A DNA stretch of 56,782 bases from Bifidobacterium sp. B4142 (GCF_026537325.1 NZ_JAFNMJ010000007.1:1-56782), one strand, 5' to 3'. Numbered from the stretch's first letter, positions 16,035-25,178 are shown. Made by a program: numbers and translations. Notes: generated by a model from the sequence alone, not told the origin.

Positions 16035-17417
16035 ATGAGGAGAACTGTGAGAATCATTGCAGCGGCACTCTCGGGAATCTTAGCGATTTCCATGGCTGCC
16101 TGTGGCGGCGGTGGAGGCGCCAAGAGTGAAAGTCAGGCTGAGCACAGTGATAAAACTGCGAATGCCAATGCACAATGCCAGAACAAGGTTAAAAAGCCGA
16201 ATGCGGAAAAGGTCACCGTGTGGGCCTGGTATCCAGCCATTCAGAAAGTAGTCGATGAGTACAACGAGAACCATGATGACATCCAGGTGTGCTGGACGAA
16301 CGCTGGTCAGGGAAGTCCTGAATACACCAAATTCAATAATGCTATAAAAGCCAAGTCCGGCGGTCCTGACATCATCCAGCTTGAGTATGAAGCGATGCCG
16401 CAATTCGTCGCGGGGGCTCAGAAGCATCTGGTTGACCTTAGCAAGTACGGAATGAATGATCACAAGCAGGAGTACACGGAAGGCGCCTGGAAGAGCGTCA
16501 GCATGGGCGGCGGCAACTCCGTTTATGGCGTTCCTGTCGATCTTGGTCCTTTCGTCATGTACGTGCGTCAGGACATCTTCGATAAATACCATGTCAAAGT
16601 TCCAACCACTTGGAAGGAATTCGAGCAGGCAGGCAAGGATCTTAAAGCTGCCGGCTTCGACGGGTTCCTGAGCGATTGGGCTCCTAACGGCACCGCTGTC
16701 AATCCTGCGCTCTTTGCTCAGGCGGGAGAGAAAGTCTACAAGTATTCGTCAAAGACGCCTGACAAGGTAGGCATTAAGTTGGATACCCCAGGTGTGCAGA
16801 AGGTTCTAGAGTACTGGCAGAACCTGGTCAAGGAGGGCCTGGTCGACACGACGGACGCCAATACGACTGACTGGAACAACAATATGATTTCCGGCAAGTA
16901 TGCTGCCTATGTTCAGGCTTCCTGGCTGACTGGTTACATCAAGGGCTTGGACAATTCTTCAAGCGGCAATTTCAGGATCTATAAGGCACCGGTTTGGGAT
17001 GACTCCACGCCTCAGGTCAACCAGGGAGGATCCGCTTGGGCTGTAACTGATCAAGCAAAAGACACCAAAGCAGCGGCCAGCGTTGCTCACGATCTGTTCG
17101 ATTCAGATACAGCACAGCATATCGGTGTCACCGATGGTGCATTGTTCCCATCTTGGAAGAAGCAGCTCGCATCGGACGCTTTCAAGAACATGCAAGAGCC
17201 ATTCTTGGGCAACCAAAAGCCTAATGAAGTCACCATTCCAGTGGCTAATGCTTGGAAAGGTGACGAGTTCCTGCCCTTCCAGACTTATGCCTATGACGAA
17301 CAGACCAAGTCCTTCTCTGCAATTGTCAAGAAAGGTAATGATTGCAAGGAGACCCTGAAAGCTCTGGAAACCAAGCTGAACAATTATGCCAAGCAGCAAG
17401 GTTTCACTATAGAGTGA
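16035..17417 (+). CDS. Sugar ABC transporter substrate-binding lipoprotein
   Basis: A 460-residue solute-binding protein of the carbohydrate CUT1 class. The signal peptide ends in MAACGGG with lipidated Cys23, followed by a low-complexity Gly/Ser linker. The body has the maltose-binding-protein-like pattern (KVTVWAWYPAIQKVVDEYN near residue 60, GGPDIIQLEYEAMPQF near 115, SGKYAAYVQASW near 290). Given the adjacent GH51 enzyme it probably binds arabinose-containing oligosaccharides, which is inference. AAAGGAGAAATA precedes ATG 16035. A hairpin with T-run just after the stop should limit read-through into the permease genes, giving more binding protein than permease. Confidence 0.92.
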   Translation: MRRTVRIIAAALSGILAISMAACGGGGGAKSESQAEHSDKTANANAQCQNKVKKPNAEKVTVWAWYPAIQKVVDEYNENHDDIQVCWTNAGQGSPEYTKFNNAIKAKSGGPDIIQLEYEAMPQFVAGAQKHLVDLSKYGMNDHKQEYTEGAWKSVSMGGGNSVYGVPVDLGPFVMYVRQDIFDKYHVKVPTTWKEFEQAGKDLKAAGFDGFLSDWAPNGTAVNPALFAQAGEKVYKYSSKTPDKVGIKLDTPGVQKVLEYWQNLVKEGLVDTTDANTTDWNNNMISGKYAAYVQASWLTGYIKGLDNSSSGNFRIYKAPVWDDSTPQVNQGGSAWAVTDQAKDTKAAASVAHDLFDSDTAQHIGVTDGALFPSWKKQLASDAFKNMQEPFLGNQKPNEVTIPVANAWKGDEFLPFQTYAYDEQTKSFSAIVKKGNDCKETLKALETKLNNYAKQQGFTIE

Positions 17418-17432
17418 CTGCTCATTTTAATT

Positions 17433-17465
17433 GGAGGGATGTCGTGATCGGTATCCCTCCTTTTT
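17433..17465 (+). terminator. Intra-operon hairpin with T-run (attenuating terminator)
   Basis: GGAGGGAT (17433-17440) pairs perfectly with ATCCCTCC (17453-17460) and TTTTT follows. It lies between the binding-protein gene and the first permease gene. Partial termination or 3'-end protection here is a known way to keep binding protein in excess over permease. Confidence 0.8.
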
Positions 17466-17478
17466 AGGAGGTTCTGAA

Positions 17479-18405
17479 ATGGCTTCGAACGCAATAGTTA
17501 AGCCGAGAAAGACGAAAGCCAATGTCGGCAGCAGTCGTAGAGCAATGTGGGGATGGTTCTTCACGGCTCCTTTTGGGGTCATCTTTCTGCTGTTTCTTGT
17601 GATACCGCTTGCTTACGCATTCTATGTATCGTTGTTTACTTATACTCAAGTCAAAGGGGAGTCCTTCTCGGGGTTCGCCAATTATCAGCGCGTTTTTACT
17701 GACTCGATATTTCTGGTCGGCATGGGGCGCGTCATTCTCTACACCGTCGTCATGGTTCCGATCCAATTGGGTCTGGCCCTGATATTCGCTCTGCTCCTGG
17801 ACTCTTTTAAAAACAAGTTTGCCTCGGTCTCTCGCCTGGTTATTTTCCTGCCCTATGCAATTCCTGGTGTTATCGGTGCCTTGATGTGGGGATTTATGTA
17901 CTCCAAGAATATGGGTCCGTTCACTACAATATTTGGGCTGTTTGGAATGCAGACTCCCGGTTTCCTCACCGCCAACGGCATCTTCGGTTCATTGGTCAAT
18001 GTCGTGACTTGGCAATGGACGGGGTACTACATGGTGATTTTGTATTCGGCCTTGCAGTCCATTCCGCATGAACTCTACGAGTCAGCCAGAATAGATGGGG
18101 CTTCAGAACTGAAGATTGCTACAAGAATCAAGGTGCCGATGGTGTCAGGATCATTGGTCATGGTGACTATCTTCTCCCTTATCGGAACCCTGCAGTTCTA
18201 TACAGAACCCACCATTTTGCGCAATCAGGCGCCAACGGTCATACCGCCCGAGTATACGCCCAATATGTATGCGCAAGCTCTCGCTTTCAACTACAACCAG
18301 ACCAACTACTCTGCCACGGTTTCGTTTGCTCTGGGATTGGTCGTGGTGATATTCAGCGTTTTGTTCATGAGACTGACTCGTCATCAGTCTGGATTGGAGG
18401 ACTGA
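17479..18405 (+). CDS. Sugar ABC transporter permease, MalF-like
   Basis: A 308-residue integral membrane subunit of a CUT1 sugar importer. About six membrane helices are visible, the first at about residues 25-47 (FFTAPFGVIFLLFLVIPLAY). The cytoplasmic EAA loop that docks the ATPase is ELYESARIDGASELK near residues 197-211. ATG 17479 has TTTAGGAGG upstream. The stop lies just before the start of the second permease gene, so they are coupled. No ATPase gene is in the cassette; bifidobacterial CUT1 importers often share a distant MsiK-type ATPase. Confidence 0.93.
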   Translation: MASNAIVKPRKTKANVGSSRRAMWGWFFTAPFGVIFLLFLVIPLAYAFYVSLFTYTQVKGESFSGFANYQRVFTDSIFLVGMGRVILYTVVMVPIQLGLALIFALLLDSFKNKFASVSRLVIFLPYAIPGVIGALMWGFMYSKNMGPFTTIFGLFGMQTPGFLTANGIFGSLVNVVTWQWTGYYMVILYSALQSIPHELYESARIDGASELKIATRIKVPMVSGSLVMVTIFSLIGTLQFYTEPTILRNQAPTVIPPEYTPNMYAQALAFNYNQTNYSATVSFALGLVVVIFSVLFMRLTRHQSGLED

Positions 18406-18406
18406 C

Positions 18407-19306
18407 ATGTCAGCCACAAGAACAAGTGGCACTCGCAGAAGTGCCAAGCGCATCCAGGGTAATACCAGCGTTTTCGTGTATGTAGTACTGATATTGGCCA
18501 TGGTCTATTTCCTCCTGCCTGTATGGTGGCTGATTGTTGCCTCCACAAAGTCGAATTCGGGATTGTTCTTCGGCGCCCACGGCTCTATGTGGTTCGATAA
18601 GGATTTCGACCTGTGGAAGAACATCGGTCAACTTACGACCTATCAGGATGGCATTTACTGGCGCTGGATTTTCAACTCCTTCCTTTACGCTCTTGTAGGA
18701 GGATTTGGTGCCACAGTAGTGGCGGTTATGGCCGGGTATGGTTTTTCCAAGTTCAGATTCCGTGGACGAAATCTATATTTCAACATTGTTCTTGGTGCTT
18801 TGATGATTCCTTCGACGGCCTTGGTGATACCCACGTTCCTGCTGATGTCTGACATCGGTATGACCAACACCATTTGGGCTGTGCTTTTGCCATCTCTGCT
18901 TAATCCAATGGGTGTTTACTTGATGAGAATCTACTGCATGCAATCCCTACCCGATGAGATGATCGAGGCGGCTCGAGTTGATGGGGCAGGTGAGTTGAGA
19001 ACTTTCACACAAGTTTCTCTGCCAATTATGACCCCAGCAATTACTACAGTCTTTCTGCTTTCCGTGGTCGGTGCTTGGAACAACTTCTTCCTGCCTCAGG
19101 TTGTTCTCACTAATCCAAAGTTGTTCCCGATTACGGTCGGGCTGACCCAATGGCAGACAAAATCCCAGGCCGGAGCAGCATCAGAACAGGTCTGGAATTT
19201 GGTGACTTCAGGAGCCTTCATCTCAATTATCCCCATGGTCTTGGCTTTCCTCTTCCTGCAAAGGTACTGGGTAGGAGGATTGACGGCCGGATCTGTTAAA
19301 TCATGA
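18407..19306 (+). CDS. Sugar ABC transporter permease, MalG-like
   Basis: A 299-residue second permease subunit, partner of the preceding one. Six helices can be seen, the first at about 25-45 (VYVVLILAMVYFLLPVWWLI). The EAA loop is EMIEAARVDGAGELRTF near residues 184-200, and the C-terminal FLFLQRYWVGGLTAGSVK is the usual MalG-like ending. It begins one base after the upstream stop with GGAGGACTGAC as ribosome site. The specificity depends on the binding protein. Confidence 0.93.
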   Translation: MSATRTSGTRRSAKRIQGNTSVFVYVVLILAMVYFLLPVWWLIVASTKSNSGLFFGAHGSMWFDKDFDLWKNIGQLTTYQDGIYWRWIFNSFLYALVGGFGATVVAVMAGYGFSKFRFRGRNLYFNIVLGALMIPSTALVIPTFLLMSDIGMTNTIWAVLLPSLLNPMGVYLMRIYCMQSLPDEMIEAARVDGAGELRTFTQVSLPIMTPAITTVFLLSVVGAWNNFFLPQVVLTNPKLFPITVGLTQWQTKSQAGAASEQVWNLVTSGAFISIIPMVLAFLFLQRYWVGGLTAGSVKS

Positions 19307-19377
19307 TTCAAGGAAGGACCTGGTATTTAGGCTGTATGTTCTTTGTTGAGATAAACTGAAAACAGAATTGTTGTTAC

Positions 19378-19430
19378 ATATTCCGAATTCGCATAAGTCC
19401 ACTATGTGGAGTTGCGCGAATTCGGAATAT
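19378..19430. promoter_or_regulatory. 53-bp symmetric inverted repeat before the LacI gene
   Basis: ATATTCCGAATTCGC (19378-19392) and GCGAATTCGGAATAT (19416-19430) are perfect inverted copies of 15 bp. Between them TCCAC-TAT-GTGGA (19398-19410) is a further inverted repeat with the same centre, 19404. Each outer arm also contains the 8-bp palindrome CGAATTCG, the two copies being 33 bp apart. No T-run follows, so an ordinary terminator is less likely. It may be an autoregulatory operator pair for the downstream LacI gene or a stable RNA hairpin ending the permease transcript. Confidence 0.6.
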
Positions 19431-19459
19431 ATGTAATTACCGATTGGTAAGGGGCTCTA

Positions 19460-20539
19460 TTGACAACCAGAGTGACTATCAAGGATGTAGCCAGGCATTC
19501 TGGTGTTTCCATCAAAACAGTGTCCAATGTTATCAACGGTACTGGCAGTATGCGTGATTCCACCAGACAACGCGTGCAGAACTCTATTCGTGAACTTGGA
19601 TACATGGTCAATGTATCGGCCCGTTCATTAAAAACGGGTGCCACCAAGCTCATAGGTCTGGGAATTTTTGATTTTTCGCAGCCATTCGCCCCTTATTTGG
19701 CAGATAAAGTCATAGACATATCACGAAAACACGGTTATGGAACTGTGATTAGCACTTACGGGTCGGACAGATCAGGTCTGCCTGTCATCATGGACGAAAT
19801 TACAAAGCTGTCAGCAGATGGGTGGCTGCTTTTTTCGGACCAACCTTTAAAGAACGAAGGTATCATCCTTGATCAGCCCTATCCGATTGTTCTAGCCGGT
19901 GACTACAACTCCTATGATCGTGTTGACTGGGTGACTATGCCTAATACGAGAGCCATTCGGTATGTCACAGGCAGGTTGCTCGATATGGGATGTCGTCATA
20001 TAGCAGTCTTCGGTGCACCGGAAAAGCCAAAGACGCGCAATGAATACATGTGCGCTACCGAAGGCCTGCAAGAACTGAGAATTAGGGGATATATCGAGGC
20101 CTTCGAAGAGCGGGGGCTATCGGTGGATTGGCAGATGCTTCTGCCCAAGGATTGGATGGAAGGAGTTAGCGGCGTACAGGCTGTGACACAAATGTTGTCC
20201 AAAGGTATACGCCCGGATGCGATTATTTGCCTGACTGATGCCATGGCGCTGGGTGCCTTGCATGGTTTGCAGAACGAGGGAATTCGCATTCCCGAAGATG
20301 TTCAAGTCGTGGGATTCGACGATGTACCGGAGTCGTCCTACTCGACTCCATCACTGACTACCATCGATCCATACCTAAATGATTACGTTGAGCATGCTAT
20401 TGATATGTTGATTGAGCGCATTAATGGGTACAAGGGCAAATCTAGGACTTTTGTGACTGATTTCCAACTCGTTGAGAGAGATTCAACCCTGGCTTTCCCC
20501 ACAGAAAAACATACTAAAGCAATATCCGCAACAAACTAG
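19460..20539 (+). CDS. LacI-family transcriptional regulator
   Basis: A 359-residue LacI-family regulator. The N-terminal helix-turn-helix is VTIKDVARHSGVSIKTVSNV, followed by the hinge-helix region VSARSLKTGATKLIGLGI, and a periplasmic-binding-protein-like effector domain fills the rest (for example VVGFDDVPESSYSTPSLTTI near residue 285, a family signature). It most probably represses the GH51-ABC cassette and is released by an arabinose-containing ligand; ACAACGTTGT palindromes upstream of GH51 are the likely sites. The start is TTG 19460, with AAGGGG five bases before; GTG 19472 is the alternative. The 53-bp inverted repeat lies just upstream. Confidence 0.93.
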   Translation: MTTRVTIKDVARHSGVSIKTVSNVINGTGSMRDSTRQRVQNSIRELGYMVNVSARSLKTGATKLIGLGIFDFSQPFAPYLADKVIDISRKHGYGTVISTYGSDRSGLPVIMDEITKLSADGWLLFSDQPLKNEGIILDQPYPIVLAGDYNSYDRVDWVTMPNTRAIRYVTGRLLDMGCRHIAVFGAPEKPKTRNEYMCATEGLQELRIRGYIEAFEERGLSVDWQMLLPKDWMEGVSGVQAVTQMLSKGIRPDAIICLTDAMALGALHGLQNEGIRIPEDVQVVGFDDVPESSYSTPSLTTIDPYLNDYVEHAIDMLIERINGYKGKSRTFVTDFQLVERDSTLAFPTEKHTKAISATN

Positions 20540-21013
20540 GCAGAAGCGGCTTGACCTTTAATTATGGTTCAACAATTGCAAGAAATGTGATTGTTTGTTG
20601 AAGTAATTTCTGATGAATTCGTTTTGGGCCTGGTCGTCTGTGAGCTTTGCTGATTCTAGTTCTCCAACTTTTTAATAGCTTGGCACTAGTTTCTTATTCG
20701 CATATTTACATTAGACGAGATATATGTAAGAACCCATCTGCATTCAATAGCAGTTAGTGTAACCTTTACCTAATTTTGTTAGAAGGTTTCTCAGTTTACA
20801 AAGTATAAGTTCGGTCAACACTTTTGACGAGTCTTTTCCTCATTCCTTGCGCTCTTGTAGGAACAATTACCATTAGGTTTTCGCCGGACGAGCTGTGGAA
20901 GACTACATATTTGACCACATGCCTCTTTCTGGTTCACATGGCTTTGGCATCCAGTCCATCATGATGGTGGGCGCCCAATCGGGTACCCACGATGACGGAA
21001 TGAAGGTGCGACT
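20540..21013 (+). other. AT-rich intergenic region without a recognised gene
   Basis: This 474-base stretch is AT-rich up to about 20880 and then returns to the GC level of the housekeeping genes. TTCAACA and TGTTGAA form a 7-bp inverted repeat just after the LacI gene, a weak terminator at best. I see no tRNA, no strong RNA fold and no integrase remnant. The composition change near 20880-20900 is a natural right border of the AT-richer cassette. Confidence 0.45.
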
Positions 21014-21679
21014 ATGGCCTGTGCGCGTGACCATAAGAACAAGGGTATCCGGAGGGTTACCGGCCGGATGCCTGACATGCCTTCCGGCTGTCGGCCCCCC
21101 TGGTTTCCCAGGACCCTGCTGGCACTGACGCTGGCACTGGTCCTGTCGACCGCGGGGCCTACGGCAACCGTCGCGTCTCAGCCTGCGCCGACCCTGCCTT
21201 CGGCTGCAGCTCCGGCGCAGAATGGTCGAGTTACCTCATCGACCTCAGCCTGTCGCCGGGGCTGGCTGTGGCCCCTTGAACCTTTGCCTGGTGATAAGGC
21301 CGACCCAGAGATTATGCGTCCCTTCGATCCTCCGGATCATCCATGGCTGAGCGGTCATCGCGGGATCGATCTGGCAGTGCAACAAGGCAGGCACATCCGG
21401 GCCCCGGCAGATGGTGTCATCAATTTTGTCGGTTCTGTAGCAGGCAAGGACGTGGTCTCCATTCGTCACGGCAAACTGACCTCCACCTATGAGCCGGCGA
21501 AGAGCTCATTGCCGGAGGGAACCCGGCTGCAGGCCGGCACAGTCTGGGGAGAAGTAGAGGGGGTCTCTGACCACTGTGATCAAGATTGTCTGCACTGGGG
21601 GCTGAAAGATGGTCATGATCACTATCTGGATCCAGGCGCTAAAGTCGGACGGCACCGCATTCGTCTCAAGCCTCTATAG
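21014..21679 (+). CDS. M23-family (LytM-type) metallopeptidase domain protein
   Basis: A 221-residue exported protein with a C-terminal M23/LytM domain, the fold of zinc peptidases that cut peptide bridges in peptidoglycan. A basic N-terminus precedes a hydrophobic segment at about residues 34-55 (LLALTLALVLSTAGPTATVA), likely a signal peptide or anchor. The domain holds GHRGIDLA (first metal His and Asp, about 115-119) and DCLHWGLK (about 191-198), where HWG takes the place of the usual second HxH motif, a variant frequent in actinobacterial proteins. The peptidase activity is therefore likely but not certain. The start ATG 21014 has AAGGTG before it. Confidence 0.8.
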   Translation: MACARDHKNKGIRRVTGRMPDMPSGCRPPWFPRTLLALTLALVLSTAGPTATVASQPAPTLPSAAAPAQNGRVTSSTSACRRGWLWPLEPLPGDKADPEIMRPFDPPDHPWLSGHRGIDLAVQQGRHIRAPADGVINFVGSVAGKDVVSIRHGKLTSTYEPAKSSLPEGTRLQAGTVWGEVEGVSDHCDQDCLHWGLKDGHDHYLDPGAKVGRHRIRLKPL

Positions 21680-21789
21680 GAGTGCGCGGTCCGCCTGCGA
21701 GACTCGCGCGTCTGCAGACCAGGTATATCGCCGGCCCGGGGGAGCGGTTAGAATCGTAAAGCATAACGCCGTTTCAGCAGGGAGTGGTC

Positions 21790-23625
21790 ATGCAGAACAT
21801 GCAGGAAGAATTTACGCGTCCGCTTGAGAAGCCCATAGACGCCGATGCCGGTGTCTTCTCCCTGCTTGAGGACAGGGTGGAGCGCCTGGGTGACGATCCT
21901 TTGATCGAATACCGGAGCGGACGCGAGTGGAGCACGATAACGGCCCGTGAGTTTCGCGACCGTGTGATCGCGCTGGCCAAAGGGCTTATGGCCCGGGGGG
22001 TAGGCCGGGGAGATTCGGTGGCTATCGTCTCGCACACCCGATGGGAATGGACTGCCCTGGACATGGCCATCCTGTCCATCGGAGCCGTGACGGTGCCGGT
22101 CTACGAGACCGACTCTCCCGATCAGATTCGGCGCATCTTCAACGATTCCCATGTCGGCATGGCCTTTCTGGAGGATGACGACATGAGGGCCCGAGTGGAT
22201 GCGGTTCGCTCCCAGTGTGCCTATTTGAACGACTTGTATGTGATTACCAGGGGAGCGCTGACCACCATGACCGCCTACGGGCGGGCGGTGGACCAGGCAG
22301 ACTTCCAAGCCCGTGCCGACTCGGTGCAGGGTTTCGACTTGGCCACCATCGTCTATACCTCAGGCTCCACGGGTAAGCCCAAGGGTATAGAACTCAGCCA
22401 TAGCAACATCGTCTTCACTGTCCGTTCAGGTACTCAGGCAGTCCCTGACATCTGCCTGGGTGAGGGCAAGCGGCTTCTGCTCTGCCTGCCCCTGGCCCAC
22501 GCTTTCGCCCGCTGCCTGCAGTTCTTCGCCATTGCCACGGATCTCACCCTGGGGCTTACCGGGTCCATCCGCAATCTGTTGCAGGACATGCAGACCTTCA
22601 AGCCCACTTTTATCCTGGCTGTGCCGCGAATCTTCGAGAAGATTTACAACGCTGCCTCCCAGCGGGCCGGAACAGGCGCCAGGGGCAGGATTTTCCTGGA
22701 TGCTGCAGGAGTGGCCAGGCAGTGGTCTCGTCATCAGCAGACCGGAAGCCGGGTTCCCATGTCGCTGAAGACCAAGCATCTCATGTACACAGGCACCGTT
22801 TACGACCCCATCCTGGAGGCCTTGGGCGGCCGGGTCCGGTATGCCATTTCGGGCGGAGCTCCCTTGGACAGGGACATTGCGGACTTCTTCAACGGCATAG
22901 GTTTGCCTCTGCTGGAGGGCTACGGTATGACCGAGACCATGGGTCCAGTGACGGTCAACCCCACCGAAGGCTACAGACTGGGCACCATCGGCTTGCCCAT
23001 GCCCGGCATCACCGTGGGCATCGACCAGGAGGGCCAGCTGTGTGTCAAGGGCCCCGATGTCTGCATGGGCTACCACAACCATCCGGAAATCACCACCAGG
23101 CAGATTCGCGACGGTTGGCTGCTGACCGGTGATCTGGGCAGTCTGGACGAAGACGGGTTCGTTCGGTTGACCGGTCGGCGCAAGGAGATCATCATCACTG
23201 CAGGGGGTAAGAACATCTCGCCTTCGCTGCTGGAAACAGCCGTTGAGCGTTCGCCCATCATCAGCCATTGCATGGTCATCGGAGACCGCAGGCCTTTCAT
23301 TTCGGCCCTGATCACCCTCAATCTCGAGGAGGTCAACAAGTGGTTGCGGGACCAGGGCGCTGAACCCTTGGACGATGCCGCTTCGGCTGGGGAGAACCCT
23401 ATCATCCGCACGGAGATCGATCGTGCGGTAGATGCGGCCAATGCGCAGGTCTCCCGGGCCGAGGGAATCCGCCGCTATCTAGTTCTGGACCAGGACTTCA
23501 CTCGTGAAAATGGACTGCTCACCGCATCATACAAGCCCCGTCGCCAGGAGGTCCTCAAGCGGTATGAAGACCAGATCGAGCAGAAGATCTATGCTCAGAG
23601 ACCTGCGTCGGCTGGCTTGATGTAG
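21790..23625 (+). CDS. fadD: Long-chain fatty acid-CoA ligase (AMP-binding)
   Basis: A 611-residue acyl-CoA synthetase of the ANL superfamily, which activates long-chain fatty acids via an acyl-adenylate. The phosphate-binding signature YTSGSTGKPKG lies at about residues 189-199, and GYGMTETMG and the LTGDLGSLDEDGFVRLTGRR hinge segment follow in the expected order. It is of the eukaryotic-like long-chain type without the extra linker domain. A paralogue is encoded at 28726-30678. Bifidobacteria have no classical beta-oxidation, so a role in lipid remodelling or in use of host lipids is more likely than catabolism. ATG 21790 is preceded by CAGGGAG; GTG 21784 is the alternative. Its 3' end overlaps the convergent binding-protein gene by 31 bases. 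Confidence 0.92.
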   Translation: MQNMQEEFTRPLEKPIDADAGVFSLLEDRVERLGDDPLIEYRSGREWSTITAREFRDRVIALAKGLMARGVGRGDSVAIVSHTRWEWTALDMAILSIGAVTVPVYETDSPDQIRRIFNDSHVGMAFLEDDDMRARVDAVRSQCAYLNDLYVITRGALTTMTAYGRAVDQADFQARADSVQGFDLATIVYTSGSTGKPKGIELSHSNIVFTVRSGTQAVPDICLGEGKRLLLCLPLAHAFARCLQFFAIATDLTLGLTGSIRNLLQDMQTFKPTFILAVPRIFEKIYNAASQRAGTGARGRIFLDAAGVARQWSRHQQTGSRVPMSLKTKHLMYTGTVYDPILEALGGRVRYAISGGAPLDRDIADFFNGIGLPLLEGYGMTETMGPVTVNPTEGYRLGTIGLPMPGITVGIDQEGQLCVKGPDVCMGYHNHPEITTRQIRDGWLLTGDLGSLDEDGFVRLTGRRKEIIITAGGKNISPSLLETAVERSPIISHCMVIGDRRPFISALITLNLEEVNKWLRDQGAEPLDDAASAGENPIIRTEIDRAVDAANAQVSRAEGIRRYLVLDQDFTRENGLLTASYKPRRQEVLKRYEDQIEQKIYAQRPASAGLM

Positions 23626-25178
23626 CCTGTATCAATCAGAGCCGCCTTGAGGTTGGAGGCCGAAACCGCAACCAAGGGTCTTGACAGGCGGCGCTGTTGC
23701 TTGCCGTCCTGGTTGACGGTGTGGATCGTATCCATGGCTGGCACCTTGCCCTGGCTGTTGAGCCCGACACAGGCCTTGGCCATATCAGCCGCAAGACCCA
23801 GTCTGTCCTCCAGACCAGTCATCCACTGCCGTCCGTCCACGATTTGAGGGATGTTGTCCACGTAGGCGCCGTATCCACTGATGACGGGCCAGGCAGCGTG
23901 GTCGTCCGAGGGCGTGGAATCCTGAGTCCTGCCCGTGGTCTGCGAAGGATCAGCCTGCGACGCCGTCGGATTCTGGGCTGCAGGGCTCTGAGCAGGCTTG
24001 GGCACGTGCTGCCGGTGCAGATCCTGATGACCGACCATGGATCCCACAATGCCTGATATTGAGATCTCCGGGTTGACGTCCGCCGAAGAACCCCGATAAC
24101 CCAGATCCCCGAGCTCAGAGACCACGCCGGAAACAATGAAGTCGTTCATGGCCAGAATGCCGTCCACCTCGGTATGGGTCTTGGCATCATCGTTTGTGGC
24201 CAGGCGGGTCGCCAGCTCTTTGCCCGTAGCCGAAGCGTCCTTGCCTGGATCAAAGGCGATCGCCTGCCAGTCCTTCTCGGTGCTGTCTGTCTTCAGGAGC
24301 CCAGAGGGGCTGATAGCCCGTCCATCCTTGAAGTAGGGCCCCAACACCTGCCAGATTCCTGCGAAAGCCTGGGCGGGGAGGGAATTCTGCTCAGCCTGGA
24401 CGGTTTCAACACCCTTGTCAGCAGGGGATGCATCAGATGATGCGTCAGCTGTCCGGTTCGGCAGCAGAATTTCGATGCGGCAGGGGTTGTCCTTGCTGGC
24501 CTTGTCCAGTTCCAGTTTGCTGGCCAGCTTGTCCGCCTGCATCTGACCGATGGCCCGTGCATCAGATAATTGCACGAACAGATCCGGTTGGATGCCCGGC
24601 ACCTGGTTGGCCAGCAGGACCACATGCATGCCCGCGCCCGCAGCAAGACGCAGAGAAGAGACCAGACGTGCGCGCGCCTTGTCTTTGGCATCGGCATCCA
24701 ATGACTGGCTGATATAGTCGCCATACTGGCGGGTAATGGAATCTGGCGAGGTCATGGGTGCCACCACCAGTGTGGTCGGCTCTGAAGTCTTCCCGGCCTT
24801 GCGCTCCGAAAGGCGGTTGACCAGGTAATCCTGCAGCTCCTTGCTTTGATCCTCCAGGTTCCCGCTGGTGTAGGCATCGATGTGTTTATTGGGAAGATGC
24901 TCCTTGGCCAGTGCTGCCTTGAGCTCAGGAACCAGCGCGGCCCACTTGTTGATGGGCGTGTGCTGGGAGAGGGTGATGCCGTCGGAGGGAGTGAAAATAG
25001 CCACCCGACCGGGGACCTCAGCGGCCGCAGTAGCCCCTTGGCTCTGTGGGGCGCTCGGAGACTGTTGTGCACTGCCCAAGGCCGGACCACCGCAAGCACC
25101 AGCCGATGCCACCATGACCAAACTCGCCAGCAGGGCCAGCAAGCCGGACAAATGCCGTGCAAAGCCGGTCTTCTTCAC
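23595..25178 (-). CDS. Periplasmic-binding-like sugar-binding lipoprotein
   Basis: A 527-residue exported lipoprotein with a type 1 periplasmic-binding fold, most like xylose/ribose-type sugar-binding proteins. The signal peptide ends in VASAGACGG, with the Cys as lipidation site. Segments such as VAIFTPSDG and ALVPELKAALAKEHLPNKHIDAYTSG (about residues 55-100) and DGILAMNDFIVSGVVSELGDLGYRG support the fold. A Pro, Gln, Ser and Thr rich insertion of about 35 residues (about 390-425) interrupts the second lobe, which is unusual. No permease or ATPase is near. GTG 25178 follows GAAGGAG; the frame is open upstream to 25232. It converges on and overlaps fadD. The ligand is unknown. Confidence 0.8.
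   Translation of the reverse strand: MKKTGFARHLSGLLALLASLVMVASAGACGGPALGSAQQSPSAPQSQGATAAAEVPGRVAIFTPSDGITLSQHTPINKWAALVPELKAALAKEHLPNKHIDAYTSGNLEDQSKELQDYLVNRLSERKAGKTSEPTTLVVAPMTSPDSITRQYGDYISQSLDADAKDKARARLVSSLRLAAGAGMHVVLLANQVPGIQPDLFVQLSDARAIGQMQADKLASKLELDKASKDNPCRIEILLPNRTADASSDASPADKGVETVQAEQNSLPAQAFAGIWQVLGPYFKDGRAISPSGLLKTDSTEKDWQAIAFDPGKDASATGKELATRLATNDDAKTHTEVDGILAMNDFIVSGVVSELGDLGYRGSSADVNPEISISGIVGSMVGHQDLHRQHVPKPAQSPAAQNPTASQADPSQTTGRTQDSTPSDDHAAWPVISGYGAYVDNIPQIVDGRQWMTGLEDRLGLAADMAKACVGLNSQGKVPAMDTIHTVNQDGKQQRRLSRPLVAVSASNLKAALIDTGYIKPADAGL

Noticed and set aside
20500-21100. A copy of the tRNA-Asn 3' end as an attachment site at the right edge of the cassette
   Set aside because: I read the region for GCTGCGGGA-like and GGTTCAAGCC-like sequence and found none, so integration at the tRNA is not shown.
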